In this document: positions 51,502 to 60,531 of the stretch, piece by piece
Numbering within the stretch: the stretch's first letter is position 1
How the letters are laid out: the number at the start of each line of letters is the position of its first letter
NCBI RefSeq assembly: GCF_004216575.1
Contig: NZ_SGWW01000001.1
Coordinates: 372,001-436,000 of the forward strand
DNA length: 64,000 nt
Direction of reading: 5' to 3'
Source of the DNA: Microcella putealis
Lineage (GTDB): Bacteria > Actinomycetota > Actinomycetes > Actinomycetales > Microbacteriaceae
Notes under the pieces: generated by a model
The model's database searches: none
Told to the model about the DNA's origin: nothing
The model's input: the letters and a program-made list of their open reading frames with translations, nothing else
Translations under genes and position numbers: made by a program

Positions 51502-51516
51502 ATGGACGTAGTCTGA
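51502..51516 (+). CDS. Four-codon leader mini-ORF (MDVV) coupled to the SDR gene
   Basis: ATG-GAC-GTA-GTC-TGA ends with its stop overlapping the SDR start by one base (TGATG). The SDR start has no Shine-Dalgarno site of its own, while the mini-ORF ATG lies seven bases after a -10-like hexamer. Leaderless initiation followed by re-initiation is a plausible reading; chance is possible. Confidence 0.35.
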   Translation: MDVV

Positions 51517-52346
51517 TGAGTCGTACCGTCGTCGTGACGGGCGCCAGTGCCGGTATCGGCGCCGAAGCGGCGCGCGAACTGGTCCGCCGCGGATGGCAGC
51601 TGGCGGTCGTCGGACGCGACCCCGATCGCACCGCCCACGTTGCGGCCGAGGTGGGGGGCAGCAGCTTCGTCGCCGACTTCGACCGTCTCGACGAGGTTCA
51701 CGACCTCGGGCACGCGCTCTTGGGCCGCTACGGCCGCATCGACTGCCTGGTGAATAACGCGGGCGGCCTCGTGCCCAGGCGCGCGCTCACCGTCGACGGC
51801 TTTGAGACCACGGTGCAGCGCAATCTGCTCGCCCCCGCTCTGCTGACCGAGTTACTGCTGCCTCGGCTGACCGAGAGCCGGGCGCGCGTCGTGCACACGT
51901 CGAGCGTCATGAACCGCCTCGGCGGTCTGCGCCTCGACGACCTCGACTTCGACCGCCGTCCGTACCGCGGCGGCTGGAAGCCGTATGCCGCCAGCAAGCT
52001 CGGCGTCATTCTGTATGCGCGAGCACTGGCGCGGCGAACGGGTCTCGAAAGCTACGCCGTGCATCCCGGATACATTCGCAGCGGCTTCGGTCAGGGTTCG
52101 CGCAGTGCCGCCATCGTGCAGACACTCACCGCATCGATGCAGATCAGTGTCGAGGCGGGGGCTGCACCCCTGGTGCACCTCGTCGACACGCCCGAACTCG
52201 GTGTGCCGAACGGCACCTACTTCGACGGCCTGAACCCGTGGGGCGCGACGCATCGCAGTGCCGACGACGCCCGCCTCGGCGACGAGTTGCAGGCGCTGAT
52301 CGAGCAGCGCCTCGGCACGCGCATCGCCTCCGGTGACGCCGCGTAG
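51516..52346 (+). CDS. Short-chain dehydrogenase/reductase (retinol dehydrogenase-like)
   Basis: The 276-residue NAD(P)-dependent SDR has TGASAGIG (8-15), NNAGG (80-84), the serine in HTSSV and the catalytic Tyr157/Lys161 in PYAASK. The extended C-terminus resembles the RDH11-14/WWOX-like group. The substrate is unknown. It converges on the amidase gene with nine bases between stops. Confidence 0.9.
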   Translation: MSRTVVVTGASAGIGAEAARELVRRGWQLAVVGRDPDRTAHVAAEVGGSSFVADFDRLDEVHDLGHALLGRYGRIDCLVNNAGGLVPRRALTVDGFETTVQRNLLAPALLTELLLPRLTESRARVVHTSSVMNRLGGLRLDDLDFDRRPYRGGWKPYAASKLGVILYARALARRTGLESYAVHPGYIRSGFGQGSRSAAIVQTLTASMQISVEAGAAPLVHLVDTPELGVPNGTYFDGLNPWGATHRSADDARLGDELQALIEQRLGTRIASGDAA

Positions 52347-52355
52347 CCTCGCCCG

Positions 52356-53804
<1,449 letters not shown>

Positions 53805-53811
53805 GCGCCCC

Positions 53812-53817
53812 ACCCTA
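53812..53817 (-). promoter_or_regulatory. -10 element of the amidase gene (leaderless)
   Basis: Minus-strand TAGGGT, seven bases, then ATG. No separate ribosome site. Confidence 0.45.
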
Positions 53818-53904
53818 GGCGGCGCGACATACCGATTCCGCAACGAACGGGATGCTCGACGCCGCTTGCGGGGAATCGCCCGGATTCCGTCCTTCCGCGG
53901 CTGT

Positions 53905-53910
53905 TAGATT
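53905..53910 (+). promoter_or_regulatory. -10 element of the second lipoprotein gene (leaderless)
   Basis: TAGATT, then cgcgcc (six bases), then ATG at 53917. There is no Shine-Dalgarno site. Confidence 0.5.
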
Positions 53911-53916
53911 CGCGCC

Positions 53917-54576
53917 ATGCCGACGCCTGCACGACCCGCATTCCGCCTGGCAACCGCGGCCGCCGCGAGCGCCCTTCTGCTCACGCTCGCGGCCTGCGCG
54001 CCCGAGCAGCCGGCACCCACCGAGCCGGTCGCCGAGCCCAGCTCCGAGCCGACGCCGAGCCCCGAGCCCAGCGAGACGACCCCCGAGCCGAGCCCCGAGC
54101 CTGAGCTGGTCTTCACGATGCCGGCCGACTGCACGGTGATTCTGCCCGCCGACCGGGTCGGCACGCTCGAGGCGCAGGGCCTCACCCTGTTGGGCGGCCC
54201 GGGCAGCCTGTACGGCGACGAATACTTCGGCGACCAGACGCCCGAGCAGCTGATCGGCGGCATGAGCTGCGTGTGGGGCCAGGAGGGCGTCGACCTGTCG
54301 ACGATCCTGTTCAGCGTGGCGCCCCTCAACGCGGTGAGCCGCGAGTCGACGATCAACGAGCTCGTCGCGCAGGGCTACGTGCCGTTCGAGCGGGAGGACT
54401 CCTCCCTCGCCTTCGGCGTGCTGGGCGAAGAGGGAATCGGGCCGGCCATCTACAACCTCATCACCGACGACGCGTGGTTCTCGGTGCTGAACTCGCTCGG
54501 CGGGCAGACAGGCTTCGACGAGTCGGTGCTGTTCACGGAAGAGATGCGCGGCGTCGCGTACGGGGCAATCGAGTAA
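53917..54576 (+). CDS. Lipoprotein with Pro/Glu/Ser/Thr linker, similar in build to 40219-40890
   Basis: No named family is recognised. The 219-residue protein has a lipoprotein signal with lipobox LAAC, a Pro/Glu/Ser/Thr linker of about 45 residues and a globular domain with two cysteines in PADCTVIL and GMSCVWGQEG. The cysteine positions and the C-x-W motif match the lipoprotein at 40219-40890, so the two are probably paralogues. They may be extracellular binding proteins. It lies alone between two unrelated genes. Confidence 0.82.
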   Translation: MPTPARPAFRLATAAAASALLLTLAACAPEQPAPTEPVAEPSSEPTPSPEPSETTPEPSPEPELVFTMPADCTVILPADRVGTLEAQGLTLLGGPGSLYGDEYFGDQTPEQLIGGMSCVWGQEGVDLSTILFSVAPLNAVSRESTINELVAQGYVPFEREDSSLAFGVLGEEGIGPAIYNLITDDAWFSVLNSLGGQTGFDESVLFTEEMRGVAYGAIE

Positions 54577-54617
54577 CGCGACGGGCGCGAGCGCGCCGCG
54601 CGGACATCCTTATTTTT

Positions 54618-54633
54618 TGGTACATTTGTTCCA
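54618..54633. promoter_or_regulatory. Candidate TetR operator over the SMR pump promoter
   Basis: TGGTACA-TT-TGTTCCA is a 16-bp dyad with a single mismatch per arm. It lies in an AT-rich patch, unusual here, and contains a -10-like TACATT (54621-54626). A TetR gene follows in the same transcript, so autoregulation by this site is likely. Confidence 0.6.
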
Positions 54634-54651
54634 GAAAATGAGGAGGGCCCC

Positions 54652-55032
54652 GTGGGCTACATCTATCTGGCCGGTGCGATCATCGCCGAGGTCATCGCCA
54701 CCAGCTTCTTGAAACTCACCAGCGGAGACCGCGCCGTATGGTGGGCGTTCCCCATCGTGGCGGTCGGCTACATCACCGCGTTTTCGCTGCTCTCGGCCTC
54801 GCTCGGCCGGGGAGTTCCCCTCGGCACGGCGTACGGCATCTGGGCGGGGCTCGGGGTCGCGCTCGTCGCCGGCGTGAGCTGGCTCGTGTTCGGGGAAAGC
54901 CTGACGCTCGGCCAGCTCGCCGGCATCGCCCTCATCATCGCCGGCGTCGCGCTCGTCGAGCTCACGGGCACCCACGGCGACACCGTGTCGCGGGGGCTCA
55001 ACGCGCCAGCGACCACTCCCCCGACCGCATGA
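54652..55032 (+). CDS. Small multidrug resistance (SMR) efflux protein
   Basis: The 126-residue protein has four membrane helices and the SMR signature: YLAGAIIAEVIATSFLKLTSG with the essential membrane glutamate (Glu13), and YGIWAGLGVALVAGVSWLVFGE. It would act as a dimer exchanging protons for cationic drugs or guanidinium-type compounds. The GTG start follows AGGAGG. Its stop overlaps the TetR start (ATGA). Confidence 0.93.
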   Translation: MGYIYLAGAIIAEVIATSFLKLTSGDRAVWWAFPIVAVGYITAFSLLSASLGRGVPLGTAYGIWAGLGVALVAGVSWLVFGESLTLGQLAGIALIIAGVALVELTGTHGDTVSRGLNAPATTPPTA

Positions 55033-55613
55033 CCGAGCCGAAACTCACCGCAAAGGGTCGCGCGCGCCGCGACGCCCTGCTCGACGCCGCGCTGGCGGTC
55101 ATCGAGCGCGAGGGGCCCGCCGCGCTCACCCACCGCGCGGTGGCCGCGGAAGCAGGGCTTCCCACGTCGGCGGCCACCTACTACTTCTCCGACATTGACG
55201 AGCTGCTCACCTCGGTCTTGCGCCGCAGCGTCGCCGACTACGACGCGAGCATCGGCCGACTCGACCCGCACGACCTGGAGGGGGCGGCCGACGCGATTCG
55301 GCGGTACGCGCTCGAGCAGCGGGCGACCGCGGTTGCGCACTACGAGCTGCTGCTGCTCGCCACCCGGCGGCCGGCGCTCCGGGCCGACGCCGAGGCCTGG
55401 TACGCCATCCTCGAGCGCGACCTGGGGCGCGCTGTGCCCGAGGATGCGCCGGATGCGGCCGCGCGCATCCGATCGGCGGCGCTCGCGGTCGACGGGCTGC
55501 TGCTGCACATGCTCTGGCGCGGCGAGCCGGCGAGCCACGAGGGCGTTCGCGCAGCCCTGGCGGCCGCGCTCGCCCCGCTCAGCGCCGGCGCGGGCGCAGC
55601 GACTTCTGCATGA
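55029..55613 (+). CDS. TetR-family repressor of the SMR pump
   Basis: The 194-residue protein has an N-terminal HTH (RDALLDAALAVIEREGPAALTHRAVAAEAGLPTSAATYYFSDIDEL) and an all-helical ligand-binding C-terminal part. It overlaps the pump gene by four bases. The last 35 bases overlap the convergent GNAT gene on the other strand, so one of the tails may be dispensable. Confidence 0.93.
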   Translation: MTEPKLTAKGRARRDALLDAALAVIEREGPAALTHRAVAAEAGLPTSAATYYFSDIDELLTSVLRRSVADYDASIGRLDPHDLEGAADAIRRYALEQRATAVAHYELLLLATRRPALRADAEAWYAILERDLGRAVPEDAPDAAARIRSAALAVDGLLLHMLWRGEPASHEGVRAALAAALAPLSAGAGAATSA

Positions 55614-56169
55614 GCACGATGCCGAGCCAGCGCTCAAACTTGAAACCGACCTTGCCCATCGACCCGGTCTGCGTGAAGCCGAACGACTCGTGCAGGCGCA
55701 TCGAGCCCTCGGCGCCCTGATCGGCGATGACCGCGACGACCTCGCGAACGCCCGCCTCTTCGGCGCGCTCGAGCAGCGTGCCGAGGAGGGCGCGGCCGAG
55801 ACCCCGCCCGGTGGCGGCGGGTGCGAGATAGATCGAATTCTCGACCGTGTAGCGGTACGCGGCCTTTTCCTTCCACGGGTACACGTACGCGAAGCCGAGA
55901 ATCTGGCCGCGCGGCGACTCGGCGACAAGGAACGGGTAGCCAAGCTTCTGCAGGTGCGCGAACTTCTTCTTGAGGGACGCCAAAGTCCACGGCTGCTCAT
56001 CGAAGGTGACGGTCGAGTTCGCGACGTAGTGGTTGTAGATCTCTTGGATGTACGGCAAATCGGCCGGGCGGGCGTCGCGCAGCGCGTAGTCGAACGCGGG
56101 CTCAGGCTCGGGTGCCGGTTGCAGGTGCCGCGGCAGACGGCGGCGCTGCTGGTATTCCTCCTCGAGCAT
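55579..56169 (-). CDS. GNAT acetyltransferase, phosphinothricin acetyltransferase-like
   Basis: The 196-residue protein has an N-terminal lead of 30 residues and then a GNAT core: RDARPADLPYIQEIYNHYVANSTVTFDE, the acetyl-CoA loop in YLAPAATGRGLGRALLGTLLE and a C-terminal LHESFGFTQTGSMGKVGFKF. This pattern is that of the Pat/MddA group that acetylates small amino acid analogues. The actual substrate is unknown. The ATG lies six bases after TAGGCT. Confidence 0.9.
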   Translation of the reverse strand: MLEEEYQQRRRLPRHLQPAPEPEPAFDYALRDARPADLPYIQEIYNHYVANSTVTFDEQPWTLASLKKKFAHLQKLGYPFLVAESPRGQILGFAYVYPWKEKAAYRYTVENSIYLAPAATGRGLGRALLGTLLERAEEAGVREVVAVIADQGAEGSMRLHESFGFTQTGSMGKVGFKFERWLGIVLMQKSLRPRRR

Positions 56170-56175
56170 GAGCCC

Positions 56176-56181
56176 AGCCTA
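56176..56181 (-). promoter_or_regulatory. -10 element of the GNAT gene (leaderless)
   Basis: Minus-strand TAGGCT, then gggctc (six bases), then ATG. Confidence 0.5.
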
Positions 56182-56192
56182 CGACGGCGGTG

Positions 56193-56909
56193 TTACGACC
56201 GGATGTCCCAGTCGAGCGGCTCGCCGCCTCGCGACGCGAGCGCGGCGTTGGCCCGGCTGAACGGGCGCGAACCGAAGAAGCCGCGGCGGGCAGACAGGGG
56301 GCTCGGATGCGCGCTCGCGATCACGGGGACATCGCCCAGCAGCGGAGTCACCGCCTGCGCGTCGCGGCCCCACAGGATCGCCACGAACGGGCCCCCGCGC
56401 GCGGCGAGGGCCCGCACGACCGCGTCCGTCAGCCGCTGCCACCCCAGGCGCGCGTGCGAACCGCTCGTGCCCGCCTCGACGGTGAGCGCGCGGTTCAGCA
56501 AGACGACGCCGCGCTCGAACCACGGGCTGAGGTCGGGATGCGCGGGTGGCGTGACGCCGAGGTCGTCGGCGAGCTCGCGGTAGATGTTCGCGAGGCTGCG
56601 CGGCAGCGGGCGCACGGCGCGTTCGGCGGCAAAGGCGAGCCCCACCGGATGGCCGGGCGTCGGGTAGGGGTCTTGCCCGACGATGAGCACGCGAGCCTCA
56701 GCGAGCGGCCGGGTGAGGGCGCGCAGCACCCGCGGGCCCTCGGGCAGCCAGGGTCGGCCCGCCGCGCTCTCGACCTCGAGCGTCGCCGCGATCGCGGCGA
56801 GCGCCTGCCCGAGCTCCCGGTCCTGGGCGAGGAGCGCCTCCGCCCAGCCCGCGCCGAGCCCGGTGGGAGGGGCGAGGGCGGCGGGAAGAACCAGGCGCGA
56901 AGCGGTCAC
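56193..56909 (-). CDS. ung: Uracil-DNA glycosylase (family 1)
   Basis: The 238-residue repair enzyme has the water-activating loop [14 protein letters not shown] (Asp80), [13 protein letters not shown], and the minor-groove loop [20 protein letters not shown]. These are complete for family-1 Ung. The start is a GTG six bases after TAGCGT. It diverges from the MFS gene with 48 bases between. Confidence 0.95.
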   Translation of the reverse strand: MTASRLVLPAALAPPTGLGAGWAEALLAQDRELGQALAAIAATLEVESAAGRPWLPEGPRVLRALTRPLAEARVLIVGQDPYPTPGHPVGLAFAAERAVRPLPRSLANIYRELADDLGVTPPAHPDLSPWFERGVVLLNRALTVEAGTSGSHARLGWQRLTDAVVRALAARGGPFVAILWGRDAQAVTPLLGDVPVIASAHPSPLSARRGFFGSRPFSRANAALASRGGEPLDWDIRS

Positions 56910-56915
56910 CCGCCC

Positions 56916-56921
56916 ACGCTA
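56916..56921 (-). promoter_or_regulatory. -10 element of ung (leaderless)
   Basis: Minus-strand TAGCGT, then gggcgg (six bases), then GTG. Confidence 0.5.
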
Positions 56922-56945
56922 CCGAGCCGCGCGCATCCGACCCCC

Positions 56946-56951
56946 TAGCAT
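56946..56951 (+). promoter_or_regulatory. -10 element of the MFS gene (leaderless)
   Basis: TAGCAT, then cagcgc (six bases), then ATG at 56958. Confidence 0.5.
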
Positions 56952-56957
56952 CAGCGC

Positions 56958-58451
56958 ATGGCAGCGTTGCTTCGGGGCAAGTCGGGCGCGATTACCGCGG
57001 GGCTCGTCGGGTACCTCTTCTTCGTCGAGTTCGTGAGCGGCATTCTGCAGGGGTACTACATCCCGCTGATTCCTGACCTCGCCCGGTACCTCGAGATCGA
57101 CGACCCCGACTTCAACTGGTTCGAGGCGGCGCAGCTGCTCTTGAGCGCCCTGGTGGTGCCGATTCTCGCGAAACTCGGCGACATGGTCGGGCACAAGAAG
57201 ATCCTGCTGATCTCGACCGTGCTGACGGCCGGGGCGAGCTGGTGGCTCGTGTTTGCCGCCGACTTCTGGAGCTTCTTGGCCGCGTGGGCGCTTCAGGGCT
57301 TCTACGTCGTGTGGCTTCCGCTTGAGGTGGCGCTGATCTTCGACCGCGGTCGCGCCACGGGTCGCGGGGCGTCGGCAACGCGGCGGGCGGCGGGTCTGCT
57401 CGTGGTGGCGCTCGAGGCGGGCGCGATCGCCGGAGCCCTGGGCGGCGCGCGTGTCTTCGAGGCGTTCGGCGGGAACATTCCGCTGACCCTGTCGCTGCCC
57501 GCCATCGCCGTGACGGCGGCGTTCTTCGTGATCTGGTTCGGTGTGCCCGAGTCGCAGCCGGTCAGCGGCCGACGCCTCGACACGATCGGCTTCACCCTGC
57601 TCACCCTGTCGCTGCTCACCATCACGAGCGGCTTGGCGTTCTTGCGCATCAACGGGCCGGACGCCTGGTGGGTCTACCTCGTCATCGTCGTCGGGCTCGC
57701 GCTGCTCTACCCGTTCGGCCGATGGGTGCTCGGCCACCCCGACCCGGCCATCGACCTGCGGGTGCTGCGCCGCCCCGACATGTGGCCCGTGCAGCTCGTC
57801 GCCGGCCTGTTCGGCATCAGCGTGCTCGGCGCGCAGGCGCCGCTCGCCTCGTTCGCGGGCACACCCACCGAGGCGGGCTACGGGCTCGGTCTCGACGCGA
57901 GCGACATCTCGACCATCATCGGCGTCTACCTGATCGGCATGATCATCGGCGCCGGCCTGTTCTCGGCGACCGCCCGACGCGTGCCGCCGCGCGCGCAGCT
58001 GATCGTCGCCACCGCGCTGGTCGCGCTCGGCTACCTGATGTTCTTGCCGTTCCACTACTCGGCGCTGCAGGTGATCATCAACATGGCCGTCGCCGGCATC
58101 GGCTCGGGAGCGCTCGTCGCGGCTCTGCCCGCCGCGGCCGCCGCCGCAGCTCCCCTCGGCCAGACGGGTATCGCCACGGGCCTCACCAACACCACGAAGA
58201 CGATCGGCGGTTCGTTTGCCTCGGCGGTCTTCGCCATCGTCGTCGTCTACGTCGGTACCCAATCGATCGTCTCGACGGCCGGCACCTACGCGGGCTATCT
58301 CACGGTCTTCGCGATTTGCGGCGTAAGCGCGCTGATCGGGATGCTGCTGCTCGCGTTCGTGCCGAAACTCGCCTTCCGCGATCCGGTCGCGGTGGACGAG
58401 ACCGCAGCTACCGAGGCCGCGGCCGAACCGACGCCCGACGCCCGCGCCTGA
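56958..58451 (+). CDS. MFS transporter of the 14-helix (DHA2-like) type
   Basis: The 497-residue protein has about 14 membrane helices. The loop between helices 2 and 3 carries KLGDMVGHKKILL, an MFS motif A variant. GLTNTTKTIGGSFASAVF near the end matches drug/H+ antiporters. Direction and substrate are not determined. It converges on an SDR gene with 15 bases between stops. Confidence 0.9.
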   Translation: MAALLRGKSGAITAGLVGYLFFVEFVSGILQGYYIPLIPDLARYLEIDDPDFNWFEAAQLLLSALVVPILAKLGDMVGHKKILLISTVLTAGASWWLVFAADFWSFLAAWALQGFYVVWLPLEVALIFDRGRATGRGASATRRAAGLLVVALEAGAIAGALGGARVFEAFGGNIPLTLSLPAIAVTAAFFVIWFGVPESQPVSGRRLDTIGFTLLTLSLLTITSGLAFLRINGPDAWWVYLVIVVGLALLYPFGRWVLGHPDPAIDLRVLRRPDMWPVQLVAGLFGISVLGAQAPLASFAGTPTEAGYGLGLDASDISTIIGVYLIGMIIGAGLFSATARRVPPRAQLIVATALVALGYLMFLPFHYSALQVIINMAVAGIGSGALVAALPAAAAAAAPLGQTGIATGLTNTTKTIGGSFASAVFAIVVVYVGTQSIVSTAGTYAGYLTVFAICGVSALIGMLLLAFVPKLAFRDPVAVDETAATEAAAEPTPDARA

Positions 58452-58466
58452 TCGATACGACCGCCG

Positions 58467-59279
58467 CTACTGCCGCGGCGTGAGCGGCCCGCGCACCAGC
58501 TTGTGCTGCGCGGCCTGCGCCACGGGGCGCATCGTCACCTCGTCGAGGTTGATGTGCTCGGGAAGCGCCAGTGTGTCACCCACGACGCGGGCAACGTCGT
58601 CGGCCGTCAGCGGCCGGTCAACGTTGTCGTACAGCGCGGCCGCGCGCTCGGCGTCGCCGCCCAGGCGGTTGAGGGTGAACTCGTCGGTGCGCACCATGCC
58701 GGGCGCCACCTGCACGACGCGGATCGGCTCGCCCGCGAGCTCGAGCCGCAGCGCGTCGAGCGCAATCTTCAGCCCCGCCTTCGACGCCGAGTAGCCAGCG
58801 CCGCCCTCGTAGGCGCGCTGCCCCGCCGTCGAGGTGATCGCGAGAATGTCGACAATGCCGCGGGCGCGGGCGGCCGATCGTAGCTCAGGCAGGAATGCCG
58901 CGATCAGTCGCTGCGCGCCCAGCACGTTGACGTCGAACATGCGTGCCCAGTCGGCGGGCTTCGCGCTCTCGACCGGGTCGACCCCGATCGCGAGCCCCGC
59001 GTTGAGCACGAGCGCGTCGATCGGCGGCTCGCCTGCGGCGGCGGATGCGCGCATCGCCTCGGCGAGGGCCGCCACCTCGGCGTCGCTGGTCACGTCGACG
59101 ACGCGCACCGCGCATCCGGTCTCGGCGGCGAGCGCCGCCAGGCGGTCGGCGCGACGGGCGACGCCGGTGACCCGCCAGCCGTCGGCGGTCAGCCGACGCA
59201 CAATCGCGGCGCCGATTCCGCTCGAGGCCCCCGAGACGAGAGCGTGACGGGGGGCAGCTGCAGCGGCATCGGCGGTCAT
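58467..59279 (-). CDS. Short-chain dehydrogenase/reductase
   Basis: The 270-residue SDR has SGASSGIG (16-23), the NAG motif in LVLNAGLAIGV, the serine in AITSTAG and the catalytic Tyr-x3-Lys in GYSASKAGLK. It resembles YdfG/serine-dehydrogenase-like oxidoreductases. The substrate is unknown. Its start lies 18 bases from the divergent acyltransferase start, and the two -10 elements overlap. Confidence 0.9.
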   Translation of the reverse strand: MTADAAAAAPRHALVSGASSGIGAAIVRRLTADGWRVTGVARRADRLAALAAETGCAVRVVDVTSDAEVAALAEAMRASAAAGEPPIDALVLNAGLAIGVDPVESAKPADWARMFDVNVLGAQRLIAAFLPELRSAARARGIVDILAITSTAGQRAYEGGAGYSASKAGLKIALDALRLELAGEPIRVVQVAPGMVRTDEFTLNRLGGDAERAAALYDNVDRPLTADDVARVVGDTLALPEHINLDEVTMRPVAQAAQHKLVRGPLTPRQ

Positions 59280-59285
59280 GTCTCG

Positions 59286-59292
59286 TAGGCTA
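59286..59292. promoter_or_regulatory. Shared symmetric -10 of the divergent SDR and acyltransferase genes
   Basis: TAGGCTA reads TAGGCT (59286-59291) on the plus strand, six bases before the acyltransferase GTG, and TAGCCT (59292-59287) on the minus strand, seven bases before the SDR ATG. The two presumed start sites are about 18 bp apart, as in known bidirectional bacterial promoters. Confidence 0.5.
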
Positions 59293-59297
59293 GCGCG

Positions 59298-60392
59298 GTG
59301 GCTGACGCGACTCCTTCAGGCTCGTCTGCAGCGCAGGGCTCCCCTGGCGCGACGACAATCCGCGCCCGCACACCCTACTGGGACAACTCGCGGGCCATCG
59401 CGATCGTGCTGGTCGTCGTCGGGCACGCAATCCAGCCGCTAAACAGCATGCTCGAACTGTCGTATGCGACGTACCTCGTCATCTACGCCTTCCACATGCC
59501 CGCATTCGCCCTGTTGGCCGGCTATTTCAGTCGCGCGGAACCCGGCGCGAAGCAGCTGGGGCGCATCGTCACCGACCTGCTTGTGCCGTACCTCGTGCTC
59601 CAGACGGTGTGGACCCTCATCCGGTTCGCGGCGGGTGAGGGCTCGACGTTCGACCCGGCGTCACCCTCGTGGACCCTGTGGTTCTTGCTCGCTCTCGCCG
59701 TGTTCCGGATGGTCCTGCCCGTCATCGCGCGTCTGCGCACGCCGCTGCTCATCACGGTCGCTCTCTCCGTGGGGGTGGGCTACTTCGACAGCATTGACAC
59801 GACGTTCTCCCTCTCCCGGACGTTCGGCCTGCTGCCGTTCTTCACGCTCGGCTGGTGGCTCGCGGACCGCGGAGTAATCGACCGCCTGCGCTGGCTGGAG
59901 CTCGATCGCTTCGACCCGCGCGTGCTCGTCACCCGAGCCGTCGCCGCGACCGCCTTCGGCGCAGCGGCAGTGGTAGCGCTCGTGGGAAACGACTTTTTCG
60001 GCACCATCGGCGCCGGGCGAATCCTGTTCTACGCCGACGACTACGCGGCGCTCGGGCTCACCGAGTGGTGGGCGGGCATCGTGCGCTTGCTCGTGATCGG
60101 CATCGGAGTGGCCCTCACGCTGAGTCTGCTCGCACTCGTCCCCCGCACCGCGACCCCGATCACATGGATCGGCACGCACACGATGTACGTGTACCTGCTC
60201 CACACATTTCCGCTGTACGCCCTGCGCCAGAGCGACCTCACCGGCGTGGGCGCTCCGGCATGGCTCTGGTTCATCGGCCTGCTCGTCGGGTCGGTGTTGC
60301 TGACGCTGCTGCTGTCGTCGAAACCGGTGCGGTTCGTGACCCGGCCGATTGTCGAGCCGCGGGTCGGCTGGTTACTCGCCCGCGAGCGCTAA
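59298..60392 (+). CDS. Membrane acyltransferase (acyltransferase 3 family)
   Basis: The 364-residue protein has about ten membrane helices. It begins RTPYWDNSRAIAIVLVVVGHAIQPL, with the conserved histidine of acyltransferase-3 proteins, and has YAFHMPAFALLAGYFSR. Such enzymes O-acylate wall polysaccharides, lipids or small molecules. No polysaccharide genes are adjacent, so the target is unknown. The GTG start has no ribosome site and is probably leaderless. Confidence 0.88.
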   Translation: MADATPSGSSAAQGSPGATTIRARTPYWDNSRAIAIVLVVVGHAIQPLNSMLELSYATYLVIYAFHMPAFALLAGYFSRAEPGAKQLGRIVTDLLVPYLVLQTVWTLIRFAAGEGSTFDPASPSWTLWFLLALAVFRMVLPVIARLRTPLLITVALSVGVGYFDSIDTTFSLSRTFGLLPFFTLGWWLADRGVIDRLRWLELDRFDPRVLVTRAVAATAFGAAAVVALVGNDFFGTIGAGRILFYADDYAALGLTEWWAGIVRLLVIGIGVALTLSLLALVPRTATPITWIGTHTMYVYLLHTFPLYALRQSDLTGVGAPAWLWFIGLLVGSVLLTLLLSSKPVRFVTRPIVEPRVGWLLARER

Positions 60393-60393
60393 C

Positions 60394-60466
60394 CCGTCGG
60401 AGGTCGCACACTGCGACACACATCCGACGGTGACGGATACCTGCATCCCGTTACGGCGTGTGTCGC
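60394..60466 (+). repeat. Nested and alternative inverted repeats upstream of metY
   Basis: CCGTCGGA (60394-60401) pairs with TCCGACGG (60423-60430) around an inner hairpin GTCGCA/TGCGAC (60403-60408, 60412-60417). Alternatively GCGACACAC (60413-60421) can pair with GTGTGTCGC (60458-60466), which would exclude the first structure. It may be the terminator of the acyltransferase gene or a regulatory site for metY. Confidence 0.45.
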
Positions 60467-60495
60467 GCATCATTGCCGCCCCGTCACGCGCCCCC

Positions 60496-60501
60496 TAGCG
60501 T
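60496..60501 (+). promoter_or_regulatory. -10-like element of metY
   Basis: TAGCGT lies 30 bases before the metY ATG. The expected leader of about 23 bases includes the AGGGAAGG ribosome site, so unlike many genes here metY seems to have a normal leader. Confidence 0.4.
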
Positions 60502-60531
60502 GGGCTCACCGCGACAGGGAAGGACCCACTC

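Noticed and set aside
60393..60531. SAM riboswitch upstream of metY
   Set aside because: Stems are present, but I cannot find the conserved core of SAM-I or SAM-IV, and the likely promoter lies downstream of the stems.
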